Below the pieces are notes generated by a model, which saw only the letters and a list, made by a program, of their open reading frames with translations, had not been told where the DNA came from and searched no databases. Position numbers and translations under genes: made by a program. A stretch of 64,000 bases of DNA. Origin: Calditrichota bacterium (GTDB lineage Bacteria; Calditrichota; Calditrichia; Calditrichales; J004). Where the stretch lies: the NCBI GenBank assembly GCA_013112635.1, contig JABFGF010000005.1:335059-399058 (forward strand), read 5' to 3'. Of the stretch, positions 35,046-45,506 are shown piece after piece; position 1 is the stretch's first letter; every line of letters begins with the position of its first letter.

Positions 35046-35962
35046 CTATTGTCAGAGGAATCTTCTACAGCAGGCGTAAACAATTCTTCTTCGCCCGGAT
35101 CTTTTTCTTCTTCCTGAACTTCTTTTGTAGTTTCTTCATCGGATTGCTGATCATCAGACTGATCATCCGATTGCTCCATAATATCAATTGCCGATTCTAA
35201 ACTACTGTCTTCATCGCCTTCTGTTACTTCTTCAACTACCTCTTCATCGGGCTCTTGGTCTTCGGCTTCAGGGTCTTCTATTAAACCAAGTGCTTGTCTG
35301 TAAACGGTCATCGCAGAATCTGTAGTAGCCAATTCAGATGTATTAGCGGGGTCTTTTAATTTAATCTGAGACAGAATGCTGAAATCTGAATTCGGAAAAA
35401 GACTGCTGACGAGTCGATATCTGCCGGCTGCTTCATCCACAAGACCAATTTTTGCTTCAACAAGGGCACGACGATAGACAGCTTCTGATTTTGATTGGTT
35501 ATCATCGCTGTCAGGATATTTTAAAGCCTGGTCATAATAATCTATTGCATTCTTGTAGTCCACAGAGTCTGTAGTAACAATCCCGGGATTAAAAAGGGCA
35601 GCGCGTTCCCACCATTTTCCAAGTTGTACATAAATTTTAGGAATGCGTTCAGGAATAATGTTTTCTTTTACAAGGCGATGCAATTGATTCATCTGGTCTT
35701 CAAATTTATCCATATTGCCGTAAGCTTCAGCGATCTTTATTTGGGCATCAATATGCAGGTTGGATGTAGGGAAATCGAGTAGCAGTTTTTTGTAATCTTT
35801 TATGGCATTTTCATAATCGCCGGATTCCATTTTTTTATCGGCCATTTGCATCATTTCAGCATCAGTGATTTGCGTATAATCAATATCCTCTTTTTGAGTA
35901 CCGCCACACGATAAAAATAGTGTTAGTAAAATTGTTAAGGCTGTAACTTTCAAGTATGTCAT
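35042..35962 (-). CDS. TPR-containing lipoprotein with acidic tail
   Basis: A ~306-residue protein with lipobox LTLFLSCGG. Residues ~40-215 contain TPR units (e.g. ADKKMESGDYENAIKDYKKLLLDFPTS, AEAYGNMDKFEDQMNQL), as in BamD/YbgF-like proteins. The C-terminal ~90 residues are very acidic (runs of Glu/Asp and DDQSDDQQSDEE) and probably disordered. Of clustered starts (35974, 35965, 35962), the last two have a GGAG at proper distance. Its place inside a purine-enzyme operon is unexplained. It may be an envelope scaffold carried along by position. Confidence 0.72.
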   Translation of the reverse strand: MTYLKVTALTILLTLFLSCGGTQKEDIDYTQITDAEMMQMADKKMESGDYENAIKDYKKLLLDFPTSNLHIDAQIKIAEAYGNMDKFEDQMNQLHRLVKENIIPERIPKIYVQLGKWWERAALFNPGIVTTDSVDYKNAIDYYDQALKYPDSDDNQSKSEAVYRRALVEAKIGLVDEAAGRYRLVSSLFPNSDFSILSQIKLKDPANTSELATTDSAMTVYRQALGLIEDPEAEDQEPDEEVVEEVTEGDEDSSLESAIDIMEQSDDQSDDQQSDEETTKEVQEEEKDPGEEELFTPAVEDSSDNR

Positions 35963-35978
35963 CATTTTCTCCATGACG

Positions 35979-37289
35979 TTAATTAGTGCATATTTTTACG
36001 GCGTTTTCAATATTTGTAAAAATGTGGTTTTCATCAATCGTTTTTACTTTTTTGTCTCTTACGATCCATTGACCGTCAATCATCACATGTTCTACATCAT
36101 TTGCTTGCGTGGAATATACGAGTTTCGAGTAAATATTGTCGAATGGAATTGAATGAACTTGATTTAATTTAATAAAAGTTAAATCTGCTTTTTTTCCAAT
36201 TTCAATACTTCCGATCTGATCCTTTAAGCCCAGTGTTTCCGCACCGTTAATTGTGGCCAGCTTAAATACATCTTGTGCAGGCATTGCTTGTGGCCCATTT
36301 GTTGGTTTTTGTATTAGTGCCGCCAACCGCATTTCCATAAAAACATCCAGATTATTATTGCAGGGCGCACCATCAGCACCTATCGATACTTTAATGCCAC
36401 GTTTCAAAAAATCAGGAATGGCTGCAATACCAGAACCCAATTTCAGATTTGATGATGGGCAGTGCAACACTTTTATTTCTTGCGCTTTTAAAAGTTGTTT
36501 TTCATTTTCATCAAGCCAGATACAATGCGCCAAACATAAGTTCTCCCGTGCAAAACCAAGTTTGTCGAAAACTTCTACATTACGTAACCCAAACCGTTTT
36601 TTTACCATATCAAGTTCATCTGGGTTTTCCGATGCATGTGTATGAAACAAAGTATTATGTTCTTTTGCCAATCGTCCAGTCTCAATCAAAAGTTCATCCG
36701 AACATGAAACAGCAAATCTCGGTGCAAAGGCATAACGAATCCGCCCATTGCCGCTGCCATCCCATTTTTTTAATAGCCGGACACTTTCATCAATACTATT
36801 GTGCGTGTCTTCATTTAAGCCATCCGGAATTTTGCCATAATCCATCATTGTTTTGCCGGCAAATGCGCGGATACCGCTTTTCACCAATTCTTCAAATATC
36901 ACATCCTGGTGCTGGACAGTGCCCATATCGAGAATGGTAGTAGTGCCGGATTTTAGTAATTCTGACAAACCAAGTTGCGCACTTAGTCTCAACGTTTCCG
37001 GTTGATGGGCAGCTTCAAATGGCCAAATTTTTTCTTTGAGCCAATCCAAGAGAGATAGATCATCTGCAAGGTTACGGAAAAGGGTTTGGCAAAGATGGAT
37101 ATGAGTTTGAATTAGACCGGGTGTTACAACGTAGCCTTCAGCATCAAAAACATCATAACCTTGTGCAGGGATATTTTTTGACACTTGCTCAATTCGGTTT
37201 TCTGAAACCAGGATATCGCCTTTGAAAAAATCAAAGGAGGGATTCATTGTAACAATTTGTGCGTTTTTTATGAGAATTTTTGATGGCAT
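35979..37289 (-). CDS. Amidohydrolase, SAH/MTA/5'-deoxyadenosine deaminase-like
   Basis: A 436-residue metal-dependent deaminase of the ATZ/TRZ-SsnA group. The N-terminal composite beta domain includes ILIKNAQIVTMNPSF. Metal ligands sit in LIQTHIHLCQTLFRN, LFHTHASE, CLAHCIWLDE and VSIGADGAPCNNN. Close relatives deaminate S-adenosylhomocysteine, methylthioadenosine or 5'-deoxyadenosine; guanine or cytosine deaminase is less likely. First gene of the minus-strand purine operon, 16 bp upstream of the TPR lipoprotein's preferred start; adenosine deaminase at the other end supports an adenosine-type substrate. Confidence 0.8.
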   Translation of the reverse strand: MPSKILIKNAQIVTMNPSFDFFKGDILVSENRIEQVSKNIPAQGYDVFDAEGYVVTPGLIQTHIHLCQTLFRNLADDLSLLDWLKEKIWPFEAAHQPETLRLSAQLGLSELLKSGTTTILDMGTVQHQDVIFEELVKSGIRAFAGKTMMDYGKIPDGLNEDTHNSIDESVRLLKKWDGSGNGRIRYAFAPRFAVSCSDELLIETGRLAKEHNTLFHTHASENPDELDMVKKRFGLRNVEVFDKLGFARENLCLAHCIWLDENEKQLLKAQEIKVLHCPSSNLKLGSGIAAIPDFLKRGIKVSIGADGAPCNNNLDVFMEMRLAALIQKPTNGPQAMPAQDVFKLATINGAETLGLKDQIGSIEIGKKADLTFIKLNQVHSIPFDNIYSKLVYSTQANDVEHVMIDGQWIVRDKKVKTIDENHIFTNIENAVKICTN

Positions 37290-37571
37290 AAATTTAATCG
37301 AAATAAAAACTTACCAAAGATAAATCGTCATTGGCTTTTGATCAAGTTATTAATCTTTCGGTTTTTTTATGTTTAGGGATTTGAATGGATGATAAGTTAA
37401 ATTGAGCCTTACATTAAATAATGAATATGTGTAACTTAAATACATACGCAGATCATATAATTCAAAAATTGAAATTAATAAATAAAACTTTTTTACGATA
37501 AAAACGTGGTTCTTTGTACCATCAATTTCTTTTTAAATTCAAACCTATATTATTATTGAAGGAGGTATTCC

Positions 37572-40500
37572 ATGCAGCTTATTAAGCTATTGATTCTCTT
37601 AGTTTTCACTTGCTCATTTTCTCTAGCGCAAGATGAAGCCAGGTTATTGCGTTTCCCGGCCATTTTTGATAACCAGGTTGTTTTTACATATGCCGGCGAT
37701 TTATACACAGTTGATGCAAATGGCGGTGTAGCGCGCAAATTAACGAATCATGATGGTTTTGAAATGTTTGCACGTTTTTCGCCAGATGGCAAAAATTTGG
37801 CATTTACCGGACAGTATGATGGCAATACAGAAGTCTTTTTAATGCCTTCAAATGGTGGTTCGCCAACAAGGTTAACATTTACCGCAACTTTAAACCGCGA
37901 CGATGTGGCTGACCGTATGGGGCCAAATAATATTGTAATGGCCTGGAAAAAAGATGGTAGTCAGGTGGCTTTCCGTTCTAGAAAAAAATCTTACAATAGT
38001 TTTAATGGATCTCTATTTCTGGTGAGCCCAAAAGGAGGCTTACCAGAGCAAATCCCTGTACCCCGTGGTGGTTTTCTCTCTTTTTCTGATGATGGTTCTC
38101 AGATGGCTTATAACAGGGTTTTTCGTGAATTCCGAACCTGGAAAAAGTATCGCGGTGGTATGGCCGATGATGTTTGGATTTTTGATTTTAAAACTAAAAA
38201 AATTGAAAATATTACTAATAATCCAGCGCAAGATATTATCCCGATGTGGCTTGGAAATAGAATTTACTTTCTCTCCGATCGTGATGAAAATAAGCGCATG
38301 AATTTATACAGCTATGATCTGACATCGAAACAAACGAAAAAGCTTACTCAATATTCTGAGTTTGACATAAAATTTCCGTCTTTGGGTAAAACCAATATTG
38401 TCTATGAAAACGGTGGGTACCTTTACAAGTTTGATACCCAATCTGAAAAATCAAGTAAAATAAAAGTGATTATATCAGATGATTTTCTTGGTAGCCGGAA
38501 AGAACTTAAAGATGTGAGTAAATCGGTTAGTAATTATGAGATATCTCCAGATGGAAAACGCGCCTTGTTTGGTGCCCGTGGAGATGTGTTTACTGTGCCT
38601 GTAAAAGAAGGACAGACCCGAAATCTTACAAAATCATCTGCAATTCATGAAAGAAATTCCAAGTGGTCTCCCGATGGAAAATGGATTGCTTTTATTTCTG
38701 ACAAAAGTGGTGAAGATGAAATTTATATTCAGGCACAGGATGGCAGTGCAAATGCTGTTCAGATCACCAAAAATGGTGAAACCTACAAATATCAAATGTA
38801 CTGGTCGCCGGACAGTAAAAAATTGTTATGGGGTGATCGCAGGCAAAGATTGAGATATGTAGATATCGATTCAAAAAAAATTAAAGAAGTTACAAAAGCA
38901 AATGCTTGGGAAATCCGCAATTACGCCTGGTCTCCGGATAGCAAATGGATTACCTATGAATTTCCTGAAGAAGAAGTAATGAACAGGATTTATGTTTATT
39001 CTCTTAGTTCGGGCGAAGCCAAACCGGTGACAGAATCCTGGTATAATTCCTCAAACCCTGTTTTTAGTCAAGATGGAAAGTATCTTTATTTTACTTCTAA
39101 CCGGGATTTCAATCCTATTTATAGCAATACAGAATGGAACCATGCCTATCAGGATATGTCGCGGATTTATATATTACCTTTAACAAAATCTGCAAAGTCA
39201 CCATTTGCGCCAGAAAGTGATGAGGTGGCAATTAAGTCTAAAGAGAAAAGGGATAAAAAAGATAAAGATAGCAAGGACAAAAAAGTAACTGTTAAAGTTG
39301 ATTTTGCCGGAATAGAAAATCGTGTAATTGGTCTCCCGGTTTCAGCTTCAAATTATTTTAGCATTGTTTCTGTTGGTGATAAACTTTACTACGGACGAAG
39401 GGGAAGCAAGGACGCTAAAACGAAACTGTTGATGTACAATTTTAAAGATAAGGAAGAAAAAGATCTTGGTGAGGTGAATGGTTATGAAATTTCTGCTGAT
39501 GGTAAAAAAATGCTTGCCTCTGCCAATGGATCTTATGCTATAATTGATTTACCAAGTGCCCCAGTTAAGCTTGATAAAAAACTAAATCTTGCAGGAATGG
39601 AAGTATTGGTTGATAAAAAAACAGAATGGAAGCAAATCTTTAACGAGAATTGGCGTCAAATGCGGGAATTTTTTTATGCTCCAAATATGCATGGTGTGGA
39701 CTGGTTAGCAATAAAGAAAAAATATGAACCACTGTTAGCGTACGTGAATCACCGCAATGACTTAACCTATATAATGGGCGAAATGGTTGGTGAACTAAAT
39801 GTTGGACATGCATATGTTGGCGGAGGTGACCGTACTAATCCTAAACGGATAAAACTTGGATTATTAGGGGCACAAATAAAAAAAGATGCCTCCGGATATT
39901 ACAAAATCACTAAAATTTTGAATGGAGAGAATTGGAACAACAGGTCGCGTTCGCCTTTGACAGAGGTTGGTGTAGATGTTTCTGTTGGTGATTTCATAAT
40001 AGCCGTTGATGGAAAAGATCTAAAAAGTGTTAACAACATTTATACTACATTAATAAACAAAGCTGGAAAACAAACCATTCTTAAGGTGAATAAGAACCCA
40101 CAAGAAAAAGGGGCCCGTACGGTAACTGTAAAACCAGTTGCGGATGAATCCCGTTTATACTACCTGGATTGGGTAAATGGAAATATTGAAAAAGTAAATA
40201 AGGCAACGAACGGTGAAGTTGGCTACATCCATATTCCTGATATGGGCCGAGGTGGCTTAAATGAATTTGTAAAACATTTTTATCCGCAAATCCGCAAAAA
40301 AGCTTTAATTGTGGATGTTCGTGGAAATGGTGGCGGAAATGTTTCTCCAATGATTATTGAAAGGCTACGTCGCGAGGCTGTGATGATTAATATGGCACGA
40401 AATACAAGCCCGGGGCCAAATCCTGGAAGTATAATTTATGGACCGATGATTGCCTTGGCTGATGAATTTTCAGCATCTGATGGAGATATTTTTACATTTC

Positions 40501-40817
40501 GGTTTAAAAAACACAAATTGGGTAAAGTGGTTGGTAAACGCACATGGGGAGGCGTTGTAGGGATTCGTGGATCATTGCCGTTTGTTGATGGTGGCGATTT
40601 AAGGAAACCTGAATTTTCGCGTTATGACCTTGAAGGTAAAAAGTGGTTGATGGAAGGTATTGGGGTTGAGCCTGATATTTACGTTGATAATGATCCTTAC
40701 AAGGAATTTACCGGCGAAGACCAGCAGCTTAACAGGGCGGTTAAAGAAATTATGGATGAACTAAAAACAAAGAAAAAAGAAATTAAACCTATCCCGGCTT
40801 ATCCAGATAGAAGGTAG
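37572..40817 (+). CDS. Exported tricorn-type protease (S41 family)
   Basis: A 1081-residue protein with signal peptide (LLILLVFTCSFSLAQ). Residues ~25-560 carry WD40-like/TolB-like propeller repeats (many SPDGKW, SPDSKW units). A lysine-rich linker (EKRDKKDKDSKDKK) and a second small beta region follow. The C-terminal part has a PDZ domain (~750-850) and an S41 catalytic domain with DVRGNGGGNVSP and DEFSASDGDIF (nucleophile Ser). The closing GIGVEPDIYVDNDPY is typical of tricorn homologues. Unlike archaeal tricorn it would act outside the cytoplasm. AAGGAGG lies just upstream of the ATG. Monocistronic with its own terminator. Confidence 0.92.
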   Translation: MQLIKLLILLVFTCSFSLAQDEARLLRFPAIFDNQVVFTYAGDLYTVDANGGVARKLTNHDGFEMFARFSPDGKNLAFTGQYDGNTEVFLMPSNGGSPTRLTFTATLNRDDVADRMGPNNIVMAWKKDGSQVAFRSRKKSYNSFNGSLFLVSPKGGLPEQIPVPRGGFLSFSDDGSQMAYNRVFREFRTWKKYRGGMADDVWIFDFKTKKIENITNNPAQDIIPMWLGNRIYFLSDRDENKRMNLYSYDLTSKQTKKLTQYSEFDIKFPSLGKTNIVYENGGYLYKFDTQSEKSSKIKVIISDDFLGSRKELKDVSKSVSNYEISPDGKRALFGARGDVFTVPVKEGQTRNLTKSSAIHERNSKWSPDGKWIAFISDKSGEDEIYIQAQDGSANAVQITKNGETYKYQMYWSPDSKKLLWGDRRQRLRYVDIDSKKIKEVTKANAWEIRNYAWSPDSKWITYEFPEEEVMNRIYVYSLSSGEAKPVTESWYNSSNPVFSQDGKYLYFTSNRDFNPIYSNTEWNHAYQDMSRIYILPLTKSAKSPFAPESDEVAIKSKEKRDKKDKDSKDKKVTVKVDFAGIENRVIGLPVSASNYFSIVSVGDKLYYGRRGSKDAKTKLLMYNFKDKEEKDLGEVNGYEISADGKKMLASANGSYAIIDLPSAPVKLDKKLNLAGMEVLVDKKTEWKQIFNENWRQMREFFYAPNMHGVDWLAIKKKYEPLLAYVNHRNDLTYIMGEMVGELNVGHAYVGGGDRTNPKRIKLGLLGAQIKKDASGYYKITKILNGENWNNRSRSPLTEVGVDVSVGDFIIAVDGKDLKSVNNIYTTLINKAGKQTILKVNKNPQEKGARTVTVKPVADESRLYYLDWVNGNIEKVNKATNGEVGYIHIPDMGRGGLNEFVKHFYPQIRKKALIVDVRGNGGGNVSPMIIERLRREAVMINMARNTSPGPNPGSIIYGPMIALADEFSASDGDIFTFRFKKHKLGKVVGKRTWGGVVGIRGSLPFVDGGDLRKPEFSRYDLEGKKWLMEGIGVEPDIYVDNDPYKEFTGEDQQLNRAVKEIMDELKTKKKEIKPIPAYPDRR

Positions 40818-40838
40818 TTTCATTTTAAATTTAAATAT

Positions 40839-40868
40839 AAAGGCTGTCCAAATGGATAGCCTTTTTTT
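40839..40868 (+). terminator. Rho-independent terminator after tricorn gene
   Basis: AAGGCTGTCC (40840-40849) pairs with GGATAGCCTT (40854-40863) with one G-U, followed by a T tract. Confidence 0.88.
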
Positions 40869-40966
40869 ATGGAAATCCATTTATTTTATGAATTAATCAC
40901 TTTTATTTTTACACGTCTTATTATCTAATAAAAGTGGTCGAAAACCTCTCTTTAATTTTGATTTAA

Positions 40967-42037
<1,071 letters not shown>

Positions 42038-42072
42038 ATTGTTGTTAGATTAAAGATTAATAATCTTCTATT

Positions 42073-42100
42073 CGCAGAGGGCTGTAAAAGGCTCTTTGCG
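42073..42100 (+). terminator. Hairpin between gap and pgk (weak terminator or processing/stability element)
   Basis: CGCAGAGGGCT (42073-42083) pairs with GGCTCTTTGCG (42090-42100) over 11 bp including three G-U pairs, followed only by ATTTTG. The short T tract suggests partial termination or a stabiliser of the gap transcript rather than full termination. Confidence 0.5.
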
Positions 42101-42134
42101 ATTTTGTAATACTAAAAGATAGGTGGAGAAAAGA

Positions 42135-43331
42135 ATGGCCAAGCTGACAATTGATAATGTAGATTGCAGGGATAAAAAAGTTTTAATACGATGCGATTTT
42201 AACGTTCCATTGGATGAAAACCTTGAGATTACGGATGACCGTAGAATAGAATCTTCTCTTAAAACCATAAAAAAAGTTTTATCGGACGGTGGCTCTGCAA
42301 TACTCTGTTCTCACCTTGGCAGACCAAAAGGCGAAGTTAAAGAGAATATGCGCTTATTACCTGTTGCAAAAAGGTTGTCTGAATTACTCGACACAAATGT
42401 ACCATTGGCACCAGATTGCATAGGCAGCGATGTTTTGGCTATGAAAAATGATTTGAAACCCGGCCAGGCCCTGCTTCTTGAAAATCTCCGCTTTCATAAT
42501 GAAGAGACAAAAAATGATTCTGATTTTGCCCGGCAACTGGCACAAGGTTGTGACATTTTTGTAAATGATGCGTTTGGAACGGCACATCGTGCTCACGCTT
42601 CTACACACGGGGTTACTGAATATTTTGATCAGTGTGCCGGAGGCTACCTGATTGAGAAAGAATTAAAATTTTTAGGAGATGCTATTGCAAATCCGGAAAG
42701 ACCGATGGTTGCAATTTTAGGTGGTGCAAAAATCTCCAGCAAAATTGATGTAATTTACAACTTGCTCGGAAAAGTGGACTCACTGATAATCGGTGGTGGA
42801 ATGGCTTACACTTTTTTTAAAGCACAAGGTTTTGAGATTGGCTCCTCATTGTTGGAAGAAGATAAACTTGAAATTGCTTTAGAGATTATGGACAAAGCAA
42901 AATCCAGTACAACAAAACTATTACTCCCTGTTGACATTCTTGCTGCAGATAATTTTGATAATGATGCCAGAAGTGAAATTTTTTCTTATGATTCACTAAG
43001 CAGCAAAATGATGGGTTTGGATTGTGGTCCAAAAACTATTGAAAAATTTAGCCAGGTCGTTTCCAATGCAAAAACAATAATCTGGAACGGGCCAATGGGT
43101 GTTTTTGAAATGCCCAATTTTGCCCATGGTACTTTTCTCATAGCACAAGCAATGGTTGAAGCCACAGAAAAAGGCGCCATAACAATTGTTGGTGGTGGAG
43201 ATTCTGCTGCAGCTGTTTCAAAGTTTGGCATCGATGATAAATTAAGCCATATTTCTACAGGTGGAGGTGCTTCATTGGAATTTCTTGAAGGCAAAGAACT
43301 ACCGGGAATTGCTGCTTTAACAGAGGTTTAA
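42135..43331 (+). CDS. pgk: Phosphoglycerate kinase
   Basis: A 398-residue PGK converting 1,3-bisphosphoglycerate and ADP to 3-phosphoglycerate and ATP. Visible elements are KVLIRCDFNVPLD (substrate-binding), CSHLGRPKG, ILGGAKISSKI, the hinge, and the C-terminal GGGDSAAAV nucleotide loop with HISTGGGASLEFLEG. The ATG at 42135 is chosen because AGGTGGAG lies 6-13 bp before it and the length then equals the family norm; a GTG at 42123 falls inside that ribosome-binding site. Confidence 0.96.
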   Translation: MAKLTIDNVDCRDKKVLIRCDFNVPLDENLEITDDRRIESSLKTIKKVLSDGGSAILCSHLGRPKGEVKENMRLLPVAKRLSELLDTNVPLAPDCIGSDVLAMKNDLKPGQALLLENLRFHNEETKNDSDFARQLAQGCDIFVNDAFGTAHRAHASTHGVTEYFDQCAGGYLIEKELKFLGDAIANPERPMVAILGGAKISSKIDVIYNLLGKVDSLIIGGGMAYTFFKAQGFEIGSSLLEEDKLEIALEIMDKAKSSTTKLLLPVDILAADNFDNDARSEIFSYDSLSSKMMGLDCGPKTIEKFSQVVSNAKTIIWNGPMGVFEMPNFAHGTFLIAQAMVEATEKGAITIVGGGDSAAAVSKFGIDDKLSHISTGGGASLEFLEGKELPGIAALTEV

Positions 43332-43450
43332 ATGGTTCTTGGTGTTTTATTTGTGAATCGACTGCTCGATTCAAGTATTGACTCAGTCAATACAATCCAA
43401 AAATGGAATCAATCTTTAAAGATCATAAAACTAATTTTAGGAAGTATAAA

Positions 43451-44215
43451 ATGAAACGTAAAAAAGTAATTGCCGGAAACTGGAAGTTACACAAATCAAA
43501 TAGTGAAGCACAGCAATTGGCAAACCAAATAAAAATCCGTTCTACAGATATTAAAAATGCTGACATCATTTTATGCCCGCCTTACACTGCGCTCACTGTC
43601 GTACATGATGTAATTAAAGATTCAGAAATCGGCCTAGGTGCACAAAACATGTATTGGGAAAAATCAGGTGCGTTTACAGGTGAAATAAATGCGGAAATGA
43701 TTAAAAGTACAGGCGCCGGCTATGTGATTATCGGCCACTCGGAAAGACGGCAATATTTTGGCGAAACAGATGAAACAGTAAACAAGAAAATTAAAGCTGC
43801 TTTGGATGAAGGTTTAAAGCCAATAGTTTGTGTTGGTGAAAGCCTTGAAGAACGTGAATCTGACATCACCGCAAAAATAATTGAAACCCAGGTTAATGGT
43901 GCGTTATCCGGTTTAACAGCTCAACAAATGGCAGATTTGATTATTGCTTATGAACCTGTGTGGGCTATCGGGACAGGGAAAACAGCAACACCGGAGCAAG
44001 CCCAGGAAGTTCATGCTCAAATCCGCGCACTGGTGGATAGCCAGTTTGGCAACGATGTATCTTCCAATATCCGCATTCAGTATGGTGGTAGTGTTAAAGA
44101 AGAAAATGCAGAAATTCTACTGGGGCAACCAGATATAGATGGCGCACTTGTTGGTGGCGCCTGCTTAAAGGCAGAAACATTTTTACCAATTATCCAGGCA
44201 GCGGAAAAGCTTTAA
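43451..44215 (+). CDS. tpiA: Triosephosphate isomerase
   Basis: A 254-residue TIM-barrel enzyme interconverting dihydroxyacetone phosphate and glyceraldehyde-3-phosphate. It shows IAGNWKLHK (Asn/Lys of the active site), VIIGHSERRQYFGE (catalytic His), IAYEPVWAIGTGKTATPEQAQEVH (catalytic Glu and loop 6) and IQYGGSVKEENA. The start at 43451 fits the family and has AGGAAG upstream; the frame extends 16 codons further up without family character. Third gene of the glycolytic set. Confidence 0.96.
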   Translation: MKRKKVIAGNWKLHKSNSEAQQLANQIKIRSTDIKNADIILCPPYTALTVVHDVIKDSEIGLGAQNMYWEKSGAFTGEINAEMIKSTGAGYVIIGHSERRQYFGETDETVNKKIKAALDEGLKPIVCVGESLEERESDITAKIIETQVNGALSGLTAQQMADLIIAYEPVWAIGTGKTATPEQAQEVHAQIRALVDSQFGNDVSSNIRIQYGGSVKEENAEILLGQPDIDGALVGGACLKAETFLPIIQAAEKL

Positions 44216-44231
44216 GGATTGAGAGATTTTA

Positions 44232-44302
44232 AGATTGAAAATTGTTAGATATAAAATGCTTAGAAATCTACCTGTTCCAAGATTCTATACAATTTTTAAT
44301 CT
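44232..44302. repeat. Imperfect inverted repeat between tpiA and secG
   Basis: AGATTGAAAATTGT (44232-44245) faces ACAATTTTTAATCT (44289-44302), matching 13 of 14 in opposite orientation around a 43-bp loop. No T tract follows. It could be a degenerate interspersed repeat or an RNA hairpin in the secG leader. Confidence 0.4.
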
Positions 44303-44396
44303 TTCAATAGTGCAGTCTTTCAATGAAATTTCTTGCAGTAGCTATAAAATCTTGCTACATTACGCAACTATAAAATTTGATGGAGTTTAAAAGTTC

Positions 44397-44768
44397 ATGT
44401 ATACGTTTCTTGTAACACTATTTGTACTTCTTAGTTTTTTAATGATTGTAATTATCCTTTTACAGGCTGGAAAAGGCCAGGGTTTAGCCGGCGCGATTGG
44501 CGGGGGAATGGCCGGACAAAGTATGTTTGGCGGACGTGGCGCTGCTGATTTTCTTACAAAAGCTACCACCTACATAGCCACAGCATATATGGTTTTAGCC
44601 CTTGGGATTGGATTATTATATAAAAGCGAAGCTGAAGATACTCAAAAAAGTCTGATCCAGAAAAAAATGGAAGAACAACAAGCTAATGAACAACCTTCTT
44701 CATTACCTGTTGCCAATCCAAGTGGAGATGTAATTCCGGAAATTCCAGCTCAGGAAACACAAGAATAG
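44397..44768 (+). CDS. secG: Preprotein translocase subunit SecG
   Basis: A 123-residue protein with two membrane helices: FLVTLFVLLSFLMIVIILLQ and the second TYIATAYMVLALGIGLLY. They flank the SecG-typical loop AGKGQGLAGAIGGGMAGQSMFGGRGAADFLTKAT. The hydrophilic Gln/Glu/Pro-rich tail is variable in the family. SecG is the small subunit of SecYEG and helps SecA-driven export. It follows tpiA and immediately precedes tRNA-Leu(GAG), an arrangement also known in other bacteria. Confidence 0.93.
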   Translation: MYTFLVTLFVLLSFLMIVIILLQAGKGQGLAGAIGGGMAGQSMFGGRGAADFLTKATTYIATAYMVLALGIGLLYKSEAEDTQKSLIQKKMEEQQANEQPSSLPVANPSGDVIPEIPAQETQE

Positions 44769-44776
44769 TTTTAATT

Positions 44777-44860
44777 GCTGGGGTGGTGGAACTGGTAGAC
44801 ACGCTATCTTGAGGGGGTAGTGGGCTTATGCCCGTGCGGGTTCAAATCCCGCCCTCAGTA
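44777..44860 (+). tRNA. tRNA-Leu (anticodon GAG)
   Basis: Type II tRNA of 84 nt. Acceptor arms are GCTGGGG and CCTCAGT. The anticodon stem CTATC/GGTAG encloses loop TTGAGGG (anticodon GAG). The long variable arm is TGGGCTTATGCCC and the T arm GCGGG TTCAAAT CCCGC. Discriminator is A44860. CCA is not encoded. Confidence 0.95.
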
Positions 44861-44868
44861 CGAAAACT

Positions 44869-44904
44869 TAGTCCGTTGAAATATTTTTAACGGACTTTTT
44901 TTTT
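44869..44904 (+). terminator. Rho-independent terminator after tRNA-Leu
   Basis: AGTCCGTT (44870-44877) pairs with AACGGACT (44889-44896), followed by a long T run. It closes the gap-to-tRNA-Leu unit. Confidence 0.92.
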
Positions 44905-44935
44905 ATATCAACGTAAAAAATCGGGTTTTTGATAC

Positions 44936-45490
44936 ATGATTGAATTTTTTAACCAGATTGACACCGCATTATTTATCTTCCTGAATGTGACAATTGCTAA
45001 CCCTGTTTTTGATATAATAATGCCATTTATTACTAATAAGTGGACCTGGGTTCCGGTTTGGCTTTTACTGATGGTTGGGCTGATTTGGAAGGGTGGCAAA
45101 CAAGGTAGATGGATTTTACTGGTGGCAATCCTGACAGTTTCAAGTTCCGATTTGATTGCTTACCGGGTTTTGAAGAAAAATATTAAACGTGTCCGGCCTT
45201 GTAATGTAATCGAACAAACTCATCTCACAGTTAGAAGAAGCAAATCACCTTCTATGCCATCGAACCATGCTTCAAACTTTTTTGCTCTTGCAACTATATT
45301 TTCCTATTTCTTCCGCCGATATAGATATTGGTTCTATGGAACTGCAACGCTTGTGGCCTTTTCCAGAATATCAGTTGGTGTACACTATCCATTTGACGCA
45401 TTGGCCGGAGCCTTATTAGGATACTTACTTGCCAGGTTGATGATTTATTTATATAACAAATTTATTTATCCCAGATTTATTTTAACTTGA
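44936..45490 (+). CDS. PAP2-family membrane phosphatase
   Basis: A 184-residue protein with about five membrane helices and all three PAP2 motifs: KKNIKRVRPC, PSMPSNHASN and FSRISVGVHYPFDALAG (Ser-Arg-x5-His-x3-Asp). Members dephosphorylate lipid phosphates such as undecaprenyl diphosphate or phosphatidylglycerophosphate, with the active site on the periplasmic side. The compact size and motif set resemble undecaprenyl-diphosphatase types (YbjG/BcrC). It is a different subgroup from the Aur1-like protein at 27565-28479. nrnA follows 16 bp downstream. Confidence 0.86.
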   Translation: MIEFFNQIDTALFIFLNVTIANPVFDIIMPFITNKWTWVPVWLLLMVGLIWKGGKQGRWILLVAILTVSSSDLIAYRVLKKNIKRVRPCNVIEQTHLTVRRSKSPSMPSNHASNFFALATIFSYFFRRYRYWFYGTATLVAFSRISVGVHYPFDALAGALLGYLLARLMIYLYNKFIYPRFILT

Positions 45491-45506
45491 TGAAAACAGG
45501 AGAAAT

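Noticed and set aside
36449..36940. A 163-codon antisense frame within the amidohydrolase gene
   Set aside because: His/Gln/Tyr-rich shadow translation; the amidohydrolase on the other strand is certain.
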